Below are positions 1 to 5,548 of a DNA stretch of 6,634 nt, one piece after another. A program made the translations under genes and the position numbers. Below the pieces are notes generated by a model, which was not told where the DNA came from, ran no database searches, and was given only the letters and a program-made list of their open reading frames with translations. How positions within the stretch are numbered: position 1 is the first letter of the stretch; each line of letters starts with the position of its first letter. The stretch covers positions 1-6,634 of the forward strand of contig CAMWWF010000167.1 of assembly GCA_947177885.1 (NCBI GenBank), written 5' to 3'. This DNA comes from an uncultured Lachnospiraceae bacterium (GTDB lineage: Bacteria; Bacillota_A; Clostridia; Lachnospirales; Lachnospiraceae).

Positions 1-3000
1 GGATTGTAAACATAATGATAAAGGGAGACAGTAACGACTGGAACTGCGCCACCATGATCAGGTACATGAACGCAACAGCCAGAACCAGCATCAGCACCAT
101 CTGCTCCATGGCATCCTCGATCATCTCGTTTTCACCGGAAAATACCAGCTGATATCCGCTGGGGACCGCATAACCCGCCAGTGCCTTCTCCACATCATTT
201 GCCACAAGTCCTACATTATACCCTTCCGCGATCGCCGCAGATACCTGAATGTACCTGGTCTGCTCCACACGATTGATGGAGGTCAGCGCATAAGCGGGCT
301 CAAAGGATGCCAGCTCGGACAGAGGCACTTTCACACTTTCGCCGTCTTCGTCCGTGCCCCTGATCTCAATATCTTCCACCAAAGCCCGTGTCAGCCCCAT
401 ATCACTGCCGCTCATAACGTAAACACTGTAATCCTTATCCGCTGCCACCAGCGTGGTACTGCTGCTGGCCGCCGCAAGCTTTGCGGAGATCTGGGTAAAT
501 ACCTGGGCAACCGTCAGGCCATAGTCCACTGCCTTATTGCGGTCTATGAGGACACGCAGCTCCTCTTCCGCTTCCTCCAGTCCGTCATTGACATCCGCAG
601 TACCTTCCACATTCTCCAGAATTGCCGCCACTTCCCCGGCGATCCGCTGCAGAGTGTCCAGATCACGTCCCCGGACCTGAATCGAAATACCGCTTCCGCC
701 CATGGCAGACATATCCATGCTGGAGGTGTCGATCGTGATCTCCGCATCCAGATCCGCCGTCTTTTCCTCGATGATGTCCGCAATCTCCTCATTGCTCATG
801 GACTTATCTTCCCGGGCCACCACATAGATCGCCGTAACATTCTCGGCGCCTCCGGTACTGCCGCCTCCCAGAAGCGACATATTGGAACCGCTTGTCATGG
901 CGCCCACATTCTGAACGTCCTCTATGGAAAGGATCGCTTCCACCACCCGATCGGTCAGAGCCGCCGTTTCCTCCAGTGTGGCATCATCCTCCAGCTCCAC
1001 ACTGACGGTAAGCTGGTTGGAATCCATATCCGACATAAAAGCCGTTCCGTTTGTAAATGCCAGTGCCACACTCGCCGCCAGCAATGCCAGTACCACCACA
1101 AACACCACAGGCTTCACCTTAAGGGATACTGCCAGCAGCTTCTCATAGCCCTTTGTCAGACCGGTGAAAAATCTGCTTTCCTTCTGCTCCTTTGTCACTG
1201 CCAACACCTTGGAGGACATGGCCGGCACCACAGTCAGTGCGATCACCAGACTGGCAAGCAACGAATAGGCAATGGTCAGTCCCATATCCACAAAGAGCTG
1301 TCTGGTGATTCCCTCGGTAAACACGATGGGAAGGAACACGCAGACGGTAGTCAGGGTGGAGGCCATGATCGCACCGGATACTTCTCCGGCTCCCTCCATG
1401 GCAGCTTCCCGCACCGAATATCCCTCGCTCCGCAACCGGTATATATTCTCGATGACAACAATGGAATTATCCACCAACATACCGATACCCAGCGCCAGAC
1501 CGGACAGGGAAATGATATTCAACGTCACGCCGCTGAAATACATACACACTATGGCGGTCACCAGGCTGATAGGGATGGAAAATGCTACCACCACCGTAGG
1601 TCTCAGATCCTTTAAAAATATCAGCAGTATCAGAATAGCCAGCCCGCCGCCGAAAAGGATATTGCTGAGAATGGAATCCATCACCAGATCTATGTATATG
1701 CCCTGATCCATCAGTGTGATCAGTGTAAGGTCAGGATTCTCATCCATCAGCTCCCCGAACCGGTCAGCCAGCAGGTCGGATACCTCGCCGGTGGAATAAC
1801 CGGTCTGCTTCTGGATCGTCAGCATGATCCCTGCGCTTCCGTTCACATTCGCATATATCTCATCGGAATTATCCGTATAAAACACATCCGCCACGTCTCC
1901 CAGTGTGATCACAGGCACACCGTCCATATGCAGATTCAAAAGCGGCATCGCCTGAAGCTCCTCCACCGTAGACGGCTTGTCACCCACACGGACCATATAG
2001 TCAATGCCTTCCTCCGTCACATAACCGGCAGGCATGGAGAAATTCTGTGCCGTCAGGAGTCCTTCTATGGCCTCCACCGTTAAAATGTTGTTCAGATCGG
2101 CGGAATCATAAGCAGTCTGTCTTGCGTCCTCCAGCTGTTCCTGACCGTCCTCCAACTGATCTTCCGCATCCTTCATCTGATCTTCCGCGTCTTTCAGCTG
2201 ATCTGCGGCATCATTGAGCTGAGTCTCCGCATCCTTCATGGCATCCCAGCCGCTGTCGATCTGTTTCTGCGCCGCTTCCAGCTGGGTGTCGGCAAGTCCC
2301 ATCTGGTACTCGCCCAGAGAGATGGATGCCTTGCCGTTGGCAAATTCAATGGCCGCCGTCATCTCACCCTTTTCAAGCTCTGACAGCCCTGTATTTACCG
2401 TGGCGATGGCAGTGTCCAGATCGGTCATACCCATAGCCGACAACTGCTGGTTTATCATGGATGCATAGTCCGCATAGCCGAGACCGGAGGTCTGGGCGTT
2501 CAGTGCGGCTGCCATATTTTCCCTCTGGGCCGCCAGGTCCGTCTTCTGGGCTTCCAGTCCGGCCTTTTGCGCCTCCAGTTCGGTCTTCCGGGTCTCCAGT
2601 TCGGCCTTTTGCGCTTCCATATCGGCGATCAGGTTACTCACGGAAGACGCATCCTCCCAATCGATGGCAGAAAGGATCTCCTCATTTTCCCCCGCCGCCA
2701 GGAGAGCATTTTTAAAAAGTTCGATGGCATTCTTATCCCCCGATCCGACAACCGCCTCAAACCCGTCTTTTATCTGAGAGAGACCGGTTATGGCAGCTTC
2801 CAGCTGACTGATCCCCTCGATGATCTGGGGCATTCCCGCATCGATCTGGGACAATCCCGCGTCGATCTGGGCCATTCCCGCATCGATCCGGGCGATTCCG
2901 TCCTCCAGCTGTTTCGCCGAGGTCAGGCTGCTCTTCATATTATCCAGCTGTGCCTTCACCGTGAGAAGCTCCGTCTTCTTCGCCGCCAGCTCCGCCGTTG

Positions 3001-3850
3001 TCTGAGCCTGCGCCGCCGTCAGCTGCTCCTTCCCCTCCGAAAGCGCATCCTTTCCTTCTTCCAGCTTATCCTTATTTTCGTCCAGCTCCTGCTGTCCGTC
3101 GATAAGTTCCTGCCTGCCGGCCGCAAGTTCTTTCCGCCCGTCATTCAGCTCTTTCCATCCGTCAGATATCTCTTTCCGGCCGTCTTCCAGCTGCTTCTTG
3201 GCGTCCTCCAGCTCCTCCTCGGCATCCTTCATCTTATCGTCAATGGCCGCAAAAATTTTCTCATTCAGTTCATCCACCTTATCCTGTCGGATGATGACAT
3301 GGACGCTCTCCTCCAGCAGTCCGGTAGCGCTGACACTCGCCACACCCTCGATGCTCTCCAGCTCCGGCATAATGGAATCCTGCACATAAGTGCTGATCTC
3401 ACCGTTATCCATGCCGTCCACACCCACTGCCGCGATCATGACAGGCAGCATATCGGGATTCAGCTTCATGATAATGGGATTACCCACAGAATCGTCCCAA
3501 TAACTGCTGATCTGATCCAGGCTTTCCCTGATCTCCAGCGAAACCGCATTCATATCCGCGGTCTGGGCAAACTCCAGAACCACCATGGAATAGTTTTCAG
3601 CGGATACGGAGCTGATGCTCTCGATATTGCTGACTGTGGCCATACCGGCTTCCACCGGCTGGGTTACCACCATCTCCACCGTCTCCGGGCTGGCTCCGGG
3701 ATATGTAGTCATGACGATCACATAAGGAAGACTGATACTGGGCAGCAGATCCGCCGTCATTCTGGTAAAAGACACCACGCCCAGAATAATGGCCAGCACA
3801 ACGCCCACCAGTACCGTATAAGGTTTCTTCACGCTGAATTTTGAAATCAT
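1..3850 (-). CDS. RND-superfamily efflux permease (HAE1/AcrB/SwrC-like) with a large coiled-coil insertion; 3' end outside the window
   Basis: An open frame of 1283 codons runs from ATG 3850 off the left edge. RND permeases are proton-driven exporters of drugs, lipids or peptides in the cytoplasmic membrane. Visible order: TM1 (about 10-28), first periplasmic half (about 30-725), TM2 (729-746), TM3 (753-772), TM4 (780-800) with the relay motif GIGMLVDNSIVVIEN (D794, N795), TM5 (825-845), TM6 (856-877), TM7 (913-932), second periplasmic half (about 934-1245), TM8 (about 1250-1270). Family signs include PGASPETVE after TM1, LTVEAIEGLLTAQN in the porter region and AQFQSLLSPF after TM8. TM9-TM12 are missing, so the full protein should be near 1440 residues against about 1050 for AcrB; the excess is the insert at about 199-589. 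The start is supported by AGGAG 8 bases upstream. The gene has its own promoter and no adaptor gene upstream. Substrate is unknown. The family call is firm. Confidence 0.95.
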   Translation of the reverse strand, partial: MISKFSVKKPYTVLVGVVLAIILGVVSFTRMTADLLPSISLPYVIVMTTYPGASPETVEMVVTQPVEAGMATVSNIESISSVSAENYSMVVLEFAQTADMNAVSLEIRESLDQISSYWDDSVGNPIIMKLNPDMLPVMIAAVGVDGMDNGEISTYVQDSIMPELESIEGVASVSATGLLEESVHVIIRQDKVDELNEKIFAAIDDKMKDAEEELEDAKKQLEDGRKEISDGWKELNDGRKELAAGRQELIDGQQELDENKDKLEEGKDALSEGKEQLTAAQAQTTAELAAKKTELLTVKAQLDNMKSSLTSAKQLEDGIARIDAGMAQIDAGLSQIDAGMPQIIEGISQLEAAITGLSQIKDGFEAVVGSGDKNAIELFKNALLAAGENEEILSAIDWEDASSVSNLIADMEAQKAELETRKTELEAQKAGLEAQKTDLAAQRENMAAALNAQTSGLGYADYASMINQQLSAMGMTDLDTAIATVNTGLSELEKGEMTAAIEFANGKASISLGEYQMGLADTQLEAAQKQIDSGWDAMKDAETQLNDAADQLKDAEDQMKDAEDQLEDGQEQLEDARQTAYDSADLNNILTVEAIEGLLTAQNFSMPAGYVTEEGIDYMVRVGDKPSTVEELQAMPLLNLHMDGVPVITLGDVADVFYTDNSDEIYANVNGSAGIMLTIQKQTGYSTGEVSDLLADRFGELMDENPDLTLITLMDQGIYIDLVMDSILSNILFGGGLAILILLIFLKDLRPTVVVAFSIPISLVTAIVCMYFSGVTLNIISLSGLALGIGMLVDNSIVVIENIYRLRSEGYSVREAAMEGAGEVSGAIMASTLTTVCVFLPIVFTEGITRQLFVDMGLTIAYSLLASLVIALTVVPAMSSKVLAVTKEQKESRFFTGLTKGYEKLLAVSLKVKPVVFVVVLALLAASVALAFTNGTAFMSDMDSNQLTVSVELEDDATLEETAALTDRVVEAILSIEDVQNVGAMTSGSNMSLLGGGSTGGAENVTAIYVVAREDKSMSNEEIADIIEEKTADLDAEITIDTSSMDMSAMGGSGISIQVRGRDLDTLQRIAGEVAAILENVEGTADVNDGLEEAEEELRVLIDRNKAVDYGLTVAQVFTQISAKLAAASSSTTLVAADKDYSVYVMSGSDMGLTRALVEDIEIRGTDEDGESVKVPLSELASFEPAYALTSINRVEQTRYIQVSAAIAEGYNVGLVANDVEKALAGYAVPSGYQLVFSGENEMIEDAMEQMVLMLVLAVAFMYLIMVAQFQSLLSPFIIMFTI
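2156..2239 (-). repeat. Four 21-base tandem units (coil arm 4)
   Basis: Units start at 2156, 2177, 2198 and 2219, each beginning CTGA on the plus strand with a shared CCGCATCCTTCAT-like core. They encode QMKDAED, QLKDAED, QLNDAAD and a MKDAET unit. They belong to the longer run of eight heptads with Leu/Ile/Met at 524+7n and Ala/Gly three residues later. Confidence 0.82.
2527..2610 (-). repeat. Four 21-base tandem units (coil arm 3)
   Basis: Units start at 2527, 2548, 2569 and 2590, and a partial unit follows at 2611. They encode heptads of the type AQKAELE, TRKTELE, AQKAGLE and AQKTDLA. Alternate units are the most alike, sharing the CGGCCTTTT ending, which hints that a 42-base double unit was duplicated. 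Confidence 0.82.
2825..2908 (-). repeat. Four 21-base tandem units (coil arm 2)
   Basis: Units start at 2825, 2846, 2867 and 2888. The first and third differ at one base (both close to CTGGGNCATTCCCGCATCG on the plus strand), the second differs at a few more, and the fourth has diverged. They encode the IDAGMAQ/IDAGLSQ/IDAGMPQ series. The high identity suggests recent duplication. Confidence 0.85.
3005..3235 (-). repeat. Eleven in-frame 21-base units coding heptads (coil arm 1)
   Basis: Residues 206-282 divide into exactly 11 heptads, such as QLEDGRK, EISDGWK, ELNDGRK, ELIDGQQ and KLEEGKD. At DNA level the 21-base period is visible but the units have diverged, mostly at silent or conservative positions. 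The small residue in each unit (A, A, G, G, G, G, G, N, G, G, A) is nearly invariant. Confidence 0.85.
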
Positions 3851-3858
3851 CTCTCTCA

Positions 3859-3863
3859 CTCCT
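3859..3863 (-). promoter_or_regulatory. Ribosome binding site of the RND permease
   Basis: AGGAG on the minus strand with 8 bases to ATG 3850. The following FSVKKPYTV leads straight into TM1, the usual distance for RND proteins, so this fixes the start. Confidence 0.85.
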
Positions 3864-3877
3864 GCTGTTTATTCCAT

Positions 3878-3893
3878 TGCACCATCCGGTGCA
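3878..3893 (-). other. Small leader hairpin upstream of the permease ribosome binding site
   Basis: TGCACC and GGTGCA form a perfect 6-base-pair stem around a 4-base loop, in the untranslated leader 14 bases before AGGAG. No U tract follows on the minus strand, so it is not a terminator. It could affect mRNA stability or be chance. Confidence 0.45.
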
Positions 3894-3936
3894 GCTTTGT
3901 CACAATCCCTTCCATTCGGGACTGTTATGATCCGCC

Positions 3937-3962
3937 AAACCGTCCGACCGGTCAGTCGGTTT
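3937..3962. promoter_or_regulatory. 26-base palindrome, candidate TetR-type operator
   Basis: The plus-strand halves are AAACCGTCCGACC and GGTCAGTCGGTTT; 11 of 13 positions pair, with centre ACCGGT. This GACCGGTC-centred symmetry is typical of operators bound by TetR-family repressors, which often control efflux genes. It lies about +8 to +33 relative to the predicted start of the permease transcript, where a bound repressor would block early elongation or open-complex formation. The regulator gene is not in the window. The palindrome is seen directly; the TetR assignment is inference. Confidence 0.65.
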
Positions 3963-3975
3963 TTTTACTTCGTAA

Positions 3976-4004
3976 ATTATATGACCTTGACCGTTCAAAG
4001 TCAA
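3976..4004 (-). promoter_or_regulatory. Sigma-A-type promoter of the RND permease gene
   Basis: Reading the minus strand, TTGACT (4004-3999) is followed by exactly 17 bases and TATAAT (3981-3976). This is one base from consensus at -35, exact at -10, and has optimal spacing. The predicted start is near 3969-3970, giving a leader of about 120 bases before ATG 3850. It lies downstream of the sigH stop and points only to the permease. Confidence 0.85.
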
Positions 4005-4007
4005 GGT
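3984..4007. promoter_or_regulatory. Inverted repeat over the -35 box and spacer, candidate regulator site
   Basis: ACCTTGAC and GTCAAGGT are perfect 8-base arms separated by 8 bases. One arm contains the -35 hexamer and the other ends two bases before the -10. MerR-family regulators bind dyads in this position, but their promoters usually have 19-20-base spacers, whereas this one is 17, so simple repression by another regulator type is at least as likely. The symmetry is certain; the regulator is not. Confidence 0.6.
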
Positions 4008-4028
4008 TCATACAAATTTATAACACTT

Positions 4029-4649
4029 TTATAATAATTTTTTTATTTTTGCCTTAAGTCGCTGCAACGCGTTATCGGTGGCCTTTTCCTCCCTGCCCAG
4101 CACTTTGGCGATCTGGGAATAGCTCATGCCCGTCATATAGAGATCCAATACCTGCTTTTCGAAGTCGCTGAGCTCCGCCTCTATGGTCTTCTCCAGATAG
4201 GCCACCCGTTCCTTGTCCAGTACCAGTTCCTCGGGGCTGAGACCTGCCCTGTCGGCGATCAGATCTGCCAGCGAGCTCTCCTCACGGCCCTCCTGGTTCG
4301 TGCTTCCCGCATCCAATGGAATATAGGTATTCAAAGGCAGATGCTTCTGTCTCTTTGCCGCCTGCACCGCCGTATACATCTGCCTGCTGATGCACAGTTC
4401 CGCAAAGGTAAAGAAGCTGGCATCCCTTCCCATATCATAATCCCGCACTGCCTTGAACAGACCGATCATACCCTCCTGGATCAGATCGTCGCTGTCCGCC
4501 CCCAATATGAACATGGACTTGGCTTTGCTCCGCACCAGATTCTTATACCTGTCGCAGATATAATCCATAATGGCATCTTCCCCATGGCGCAGACGGTCTA
4601 TCAGTACCTCGTCCGTACAGGAATCGTAATCCGCATATCTGTATGTCAC
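4029..4649 (-). CDS. sigH: RNA polymerase sigma-H factor (Spo0H)
   Basis: A 206-residue sigma-70-family factor, near the size of B. subtilis SigH (about 218). Region 2 is clear: YKNLVRSKAKSMFILGADS, then DLIQEGMIGLFKAVRDYD (55-72, core polymerase binding), then ASFFTFAELCISRQ and AKRQKHLPLN (-10 recognition). Region 4.2 ends the protein with a helix-turn-helix, MSYSQIAKVLGREEKATDN (175-193). In Firmicutes SigH directs transition-state, sporulation or competence genes. The best start is GTG 4649, with GAAGGGG 8 bases upstream; it gives MTYRYADYDSCTDEVLIDRL, the usual family N-terminus. An in-frame ATG at 4814 would add 55 residues unlike sigma factors and overlap rlmB, so it is rejected. The 106 bases between rlmB and sigH show no clear promoter, so read-through from rlmB is possible. 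The gene ends in a run of A-rich Lys/Ile codons before TAA. Confidence 0.93.
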   Translation of the reverse strand: MTYRYADYDSCTDEVLIDRLRHGEDAIMDYICDRYKNLVRSKAKSMFILGADSDDLIQEGMIGLFKAVRDYDMGRDASFFTFAELCISRQMYTAVQAAKRQKHLPLNTYIPLDAGSTNQEGREESSLADLIADRAGLSPEELVLDKERVAYLEKTIEAELSDFEKQVLDLYMTGMSYSQIAKVLGREEKATDNALQRLKAKIKKLL

Positions 4650-4657
4650 CTTTAACA

Positions 4658-4664
4658 CCCCTTC
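4658..4664 (-). promoter_or_regulatory. Ribosome binding site that decides the sigH GTG start
   Basis: GAAGGGG on the minus strand, 8 bases before GTG 4649. No ATG in a suitable position has a comparable site. Another GTG (4658) overlaps the purine run itself and cannot use it. Confidence 0.7.
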
Positions 4665-4755
4665 GATTTTTATGACGACTCTGAACCGTACAGATTTCGT
4701 CCTGGTTCCCATTGGCCGCTTCAGCATTCGGACCGGGATCGTGAAATGGGCTTTT

Positions 4756-5496
4756 TCACAGCAATCTCTGGCGCACGATCTCATATGCCAGGACGCCTGC
4801 TGCCACGGAAGCATTCAGGGAGTCGATGTCACCTTTCATGGGAATGGCCGCAGTCATATCACACTTTTCCTTAACCAGTCTGCCCACGCCCTGCCCCTCG
4901 CTGCCGATGACAAGGCCCACAGGCCCTTTCAGATCCAGCTGATACATAACGGTTCCGTCCATATCCGCACACACGAACCAGAGACCTTTCTTTTTCAGAT
5001 CCTCAATGGTCTTCGCCAGATTTGTCACCTTGGCTACCGGCGTATAATTCAATGCCCCGGCGGAAGTCCTCGCCACGGTGGCAGTCAGTCCCACCGCCCG
5101 GTTCCTGGGAATGATGACGCCGTGGGCTCCTGCCAGATTGGCGGTACGGATGATAGCTCCCAGATTATGGGGATCCTCAATATTATCCAACAGGAAAATA
5201 AAAGGTGCTTCCCCCTTTTTCTCCGCTGCCTCCAGGATATCCTCCACCTCGGCGTACTCATAAGCCGCCGCTATGGCAATGACCCCCTGATGCTTTCCCG
5301 TGTCGGACATCTGATCCAGCCGTTCCCTGGTCACATATTTCACCAGAGTGTCATGCTTCTTCGCCTCACGCCTGATGGTCATGACAGGACCATCCTGGCA
5401 GCCATCCAAAAGATATAATTTGTCTATCGTCCTGCCGGAACGAAATGCTTCAATGACAGCGTTTCGCCCTTCTATGGTAAATTCTTCGTATGCCAT
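4756..5496 (-). CDS. rlmB: 23S rRNA (guanosine-2'-O-)-methyltransferase RlmB, SpoU/TrmH family
   Basis: A 246-residue SPOUT methyltransferase that should transfer a methyl group from S-adenosylmethionine to the 2'-OH of a 23S rRNA guanosine (G2251 in E. coli). An N-terminal substrate-binding domain (MAYEEFTIEGRNAVIEAF onward, about 1-75) precedes the knotted catalytic domain. All three family motifs are intact: motif 1 around DNIEDPHNLGAIIRTA (104-119, with N111 and R117), motif 2 LVIGSEGQGV (195-204, with E200), and motif 3 IPMKGDIDSLNASVAAG (218-234, with N228). ATG 5496 is chosen over the in-frame ATG 5514 because AGTGAGGA stands 5 bases before it, while 5514 has no such site and abuts a hairpin. 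The gene follows mrnC by 52 bases. A related paralogue acting on tRNA or another rRNA site is possible, but the position beside mrnC and sigH favours RlmB. Confidence 0.93.
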   Translation of the reverse strand: MAYEEFTIEGRNAVIEAFRSGRTIDKLYLLDGCQDGPVMTIRREAKKHDTLVKYVTRERLDQMSDTGKHQGVIAIAAAYEYAEVEDILEAAEKKGEAPFIFLLDNIEDPHNLGAIIRTANLAGAHGVIIPRNRAVGLTATVARTSAGALNYTPVAKVTNLAKTIEDLKKKGLWFVCADMDGTVMYQLDLKGPVGLVIGSEGQGVGRLVKEKCDMTAAIPMKGDIDSLNASVAAGVLAYEIVRQRLL

Positions 5497-5501
5497 GTTT
5501 A

Positions 5502-5509
5502 TCCTCACT
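5502..5509 (-). promoter_or_regulatory. Ribosome binding site that decides the rlmB start
   Basis: AGTGAGGA on the minus strand, 5 bases before ATG 5496. It lies inside the possible 6-codon extension from ATG 5514, which lacks its own site. Confidence 0.75.
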
Positions 5510-5514
5510 TCCAT

Positions 5515-5537
5515 GCTGCTCTATGGGCATAAGCAGC
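5515..5537 (-). other. Hairpin between mrnC and rlmB
   Basis: On the minus strand GCTGCT pairs perfectly with AGCAGC. An inner TAT/ATA helix, after a one-base bulge, leaves a 4-base GCCC loop. It sits after the mrnC stop and just before the rlmB ribosome binding site. There is no U tract, so it is not an intrinsic terminator; it could be an mRNA processing or stability element. Confidence 0.45.
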
Positions 5538-5548
5538 TTTGTGCCCTC

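Larger units (their letters stand above)
2084..3256 (-). other. Coiled-coil insertion domain within the RND permease (about residues 199-589)
   Basis: The ordinary RND porter sequence stops after VDELNEK (residue 198) and resumes at LTVEAIEGLLTAQN (590 onward). In AcrB the matching stretches are nearly adjacent, close to the PN2/docking-domain boundary (from memory). Between them are four helical arms. Arm 1 (206-282) is 11 exact heptads with M/L/I at 207+7n and A/G (one N) three residues later. Arm 2 (about 315-360) has L/I at 315+7n and mostly Gly three later. Arm 3 (411-446) has M/L at 411+7n with repeated AQK. Arm 4 (524-577) has L/I/M at 524+7n and Ala/Gly three later. Non-heptad connectors lie at about 361-410 (with W398) and 451-485. 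The Leu/small-residue heptad suits tight antiparallel helix packing and resembles the coils of YhgE/Pip-type proteins. The domain should sit outside the membrane. Its role is not known. Confidence 0.88.

Noticed and set aside
2156..3235. 21-base repeats read as a CRISPR array or mobile repeat
   Set aside because: Units are contiguous with no spacers, keep the reading frame and encode heptads, so they are protein-coding coiled-coil repeats.
2567..3844. A 425-codon open frame on the plus strand, opposite the permease coil region
   Set aside because: It is antisense to the heptad repeats. Repeated Leu-Glu-Asp-Gly codons leave the opposite strand free of stops, giving a low-complexity Leu/Phe/Arg protein with no recognisable domain. 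The minus frame is a clear RND protein.
3937..3966. Plus-strand intrinsic terminator (GC-rich palindrome followed by seven T)
   Set aside because: No plus-strand gene lies to the left to be terminated, the palindrome has no natural loop, and on the minus strand the A/T run precedes rather than follows it. An operator fits better.
4708..4750. CCCATT and AATGGG arms between rlmB and sigH as a terminator or leader structure
   Set aside because: The arms are only 6 bases and 31 bases apart, with no convincing inner pairing and no U tract.
4650..4814. A 55-codon N-terminal extension of sigH from ATG 4814
   Set aside because: It would overlap the end of rlmB by 59 bases, is Cys/Arg-rich and unlike any sigma factor N-terminus, and a GTG with a good ribosome binding site lies exactly at the expected family start.
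4672..5418. A 248-codon plus-strand open frame opposite rlmB and the rlmB-sigH gap
   Set aside because: It shadows rlmB, whose three methyltransferase motifs are intact on the minus strand; the plus frame is His/Gln/Arg-rich with no family resemblance.
5497..5514. rlmB start at ATG 5514
   Set aside because: No ribosome binding site precedes it and it adjoins a hairpin; ATG 5496 has AGTGAGGA at good spacing and gives the usual N-terminus.
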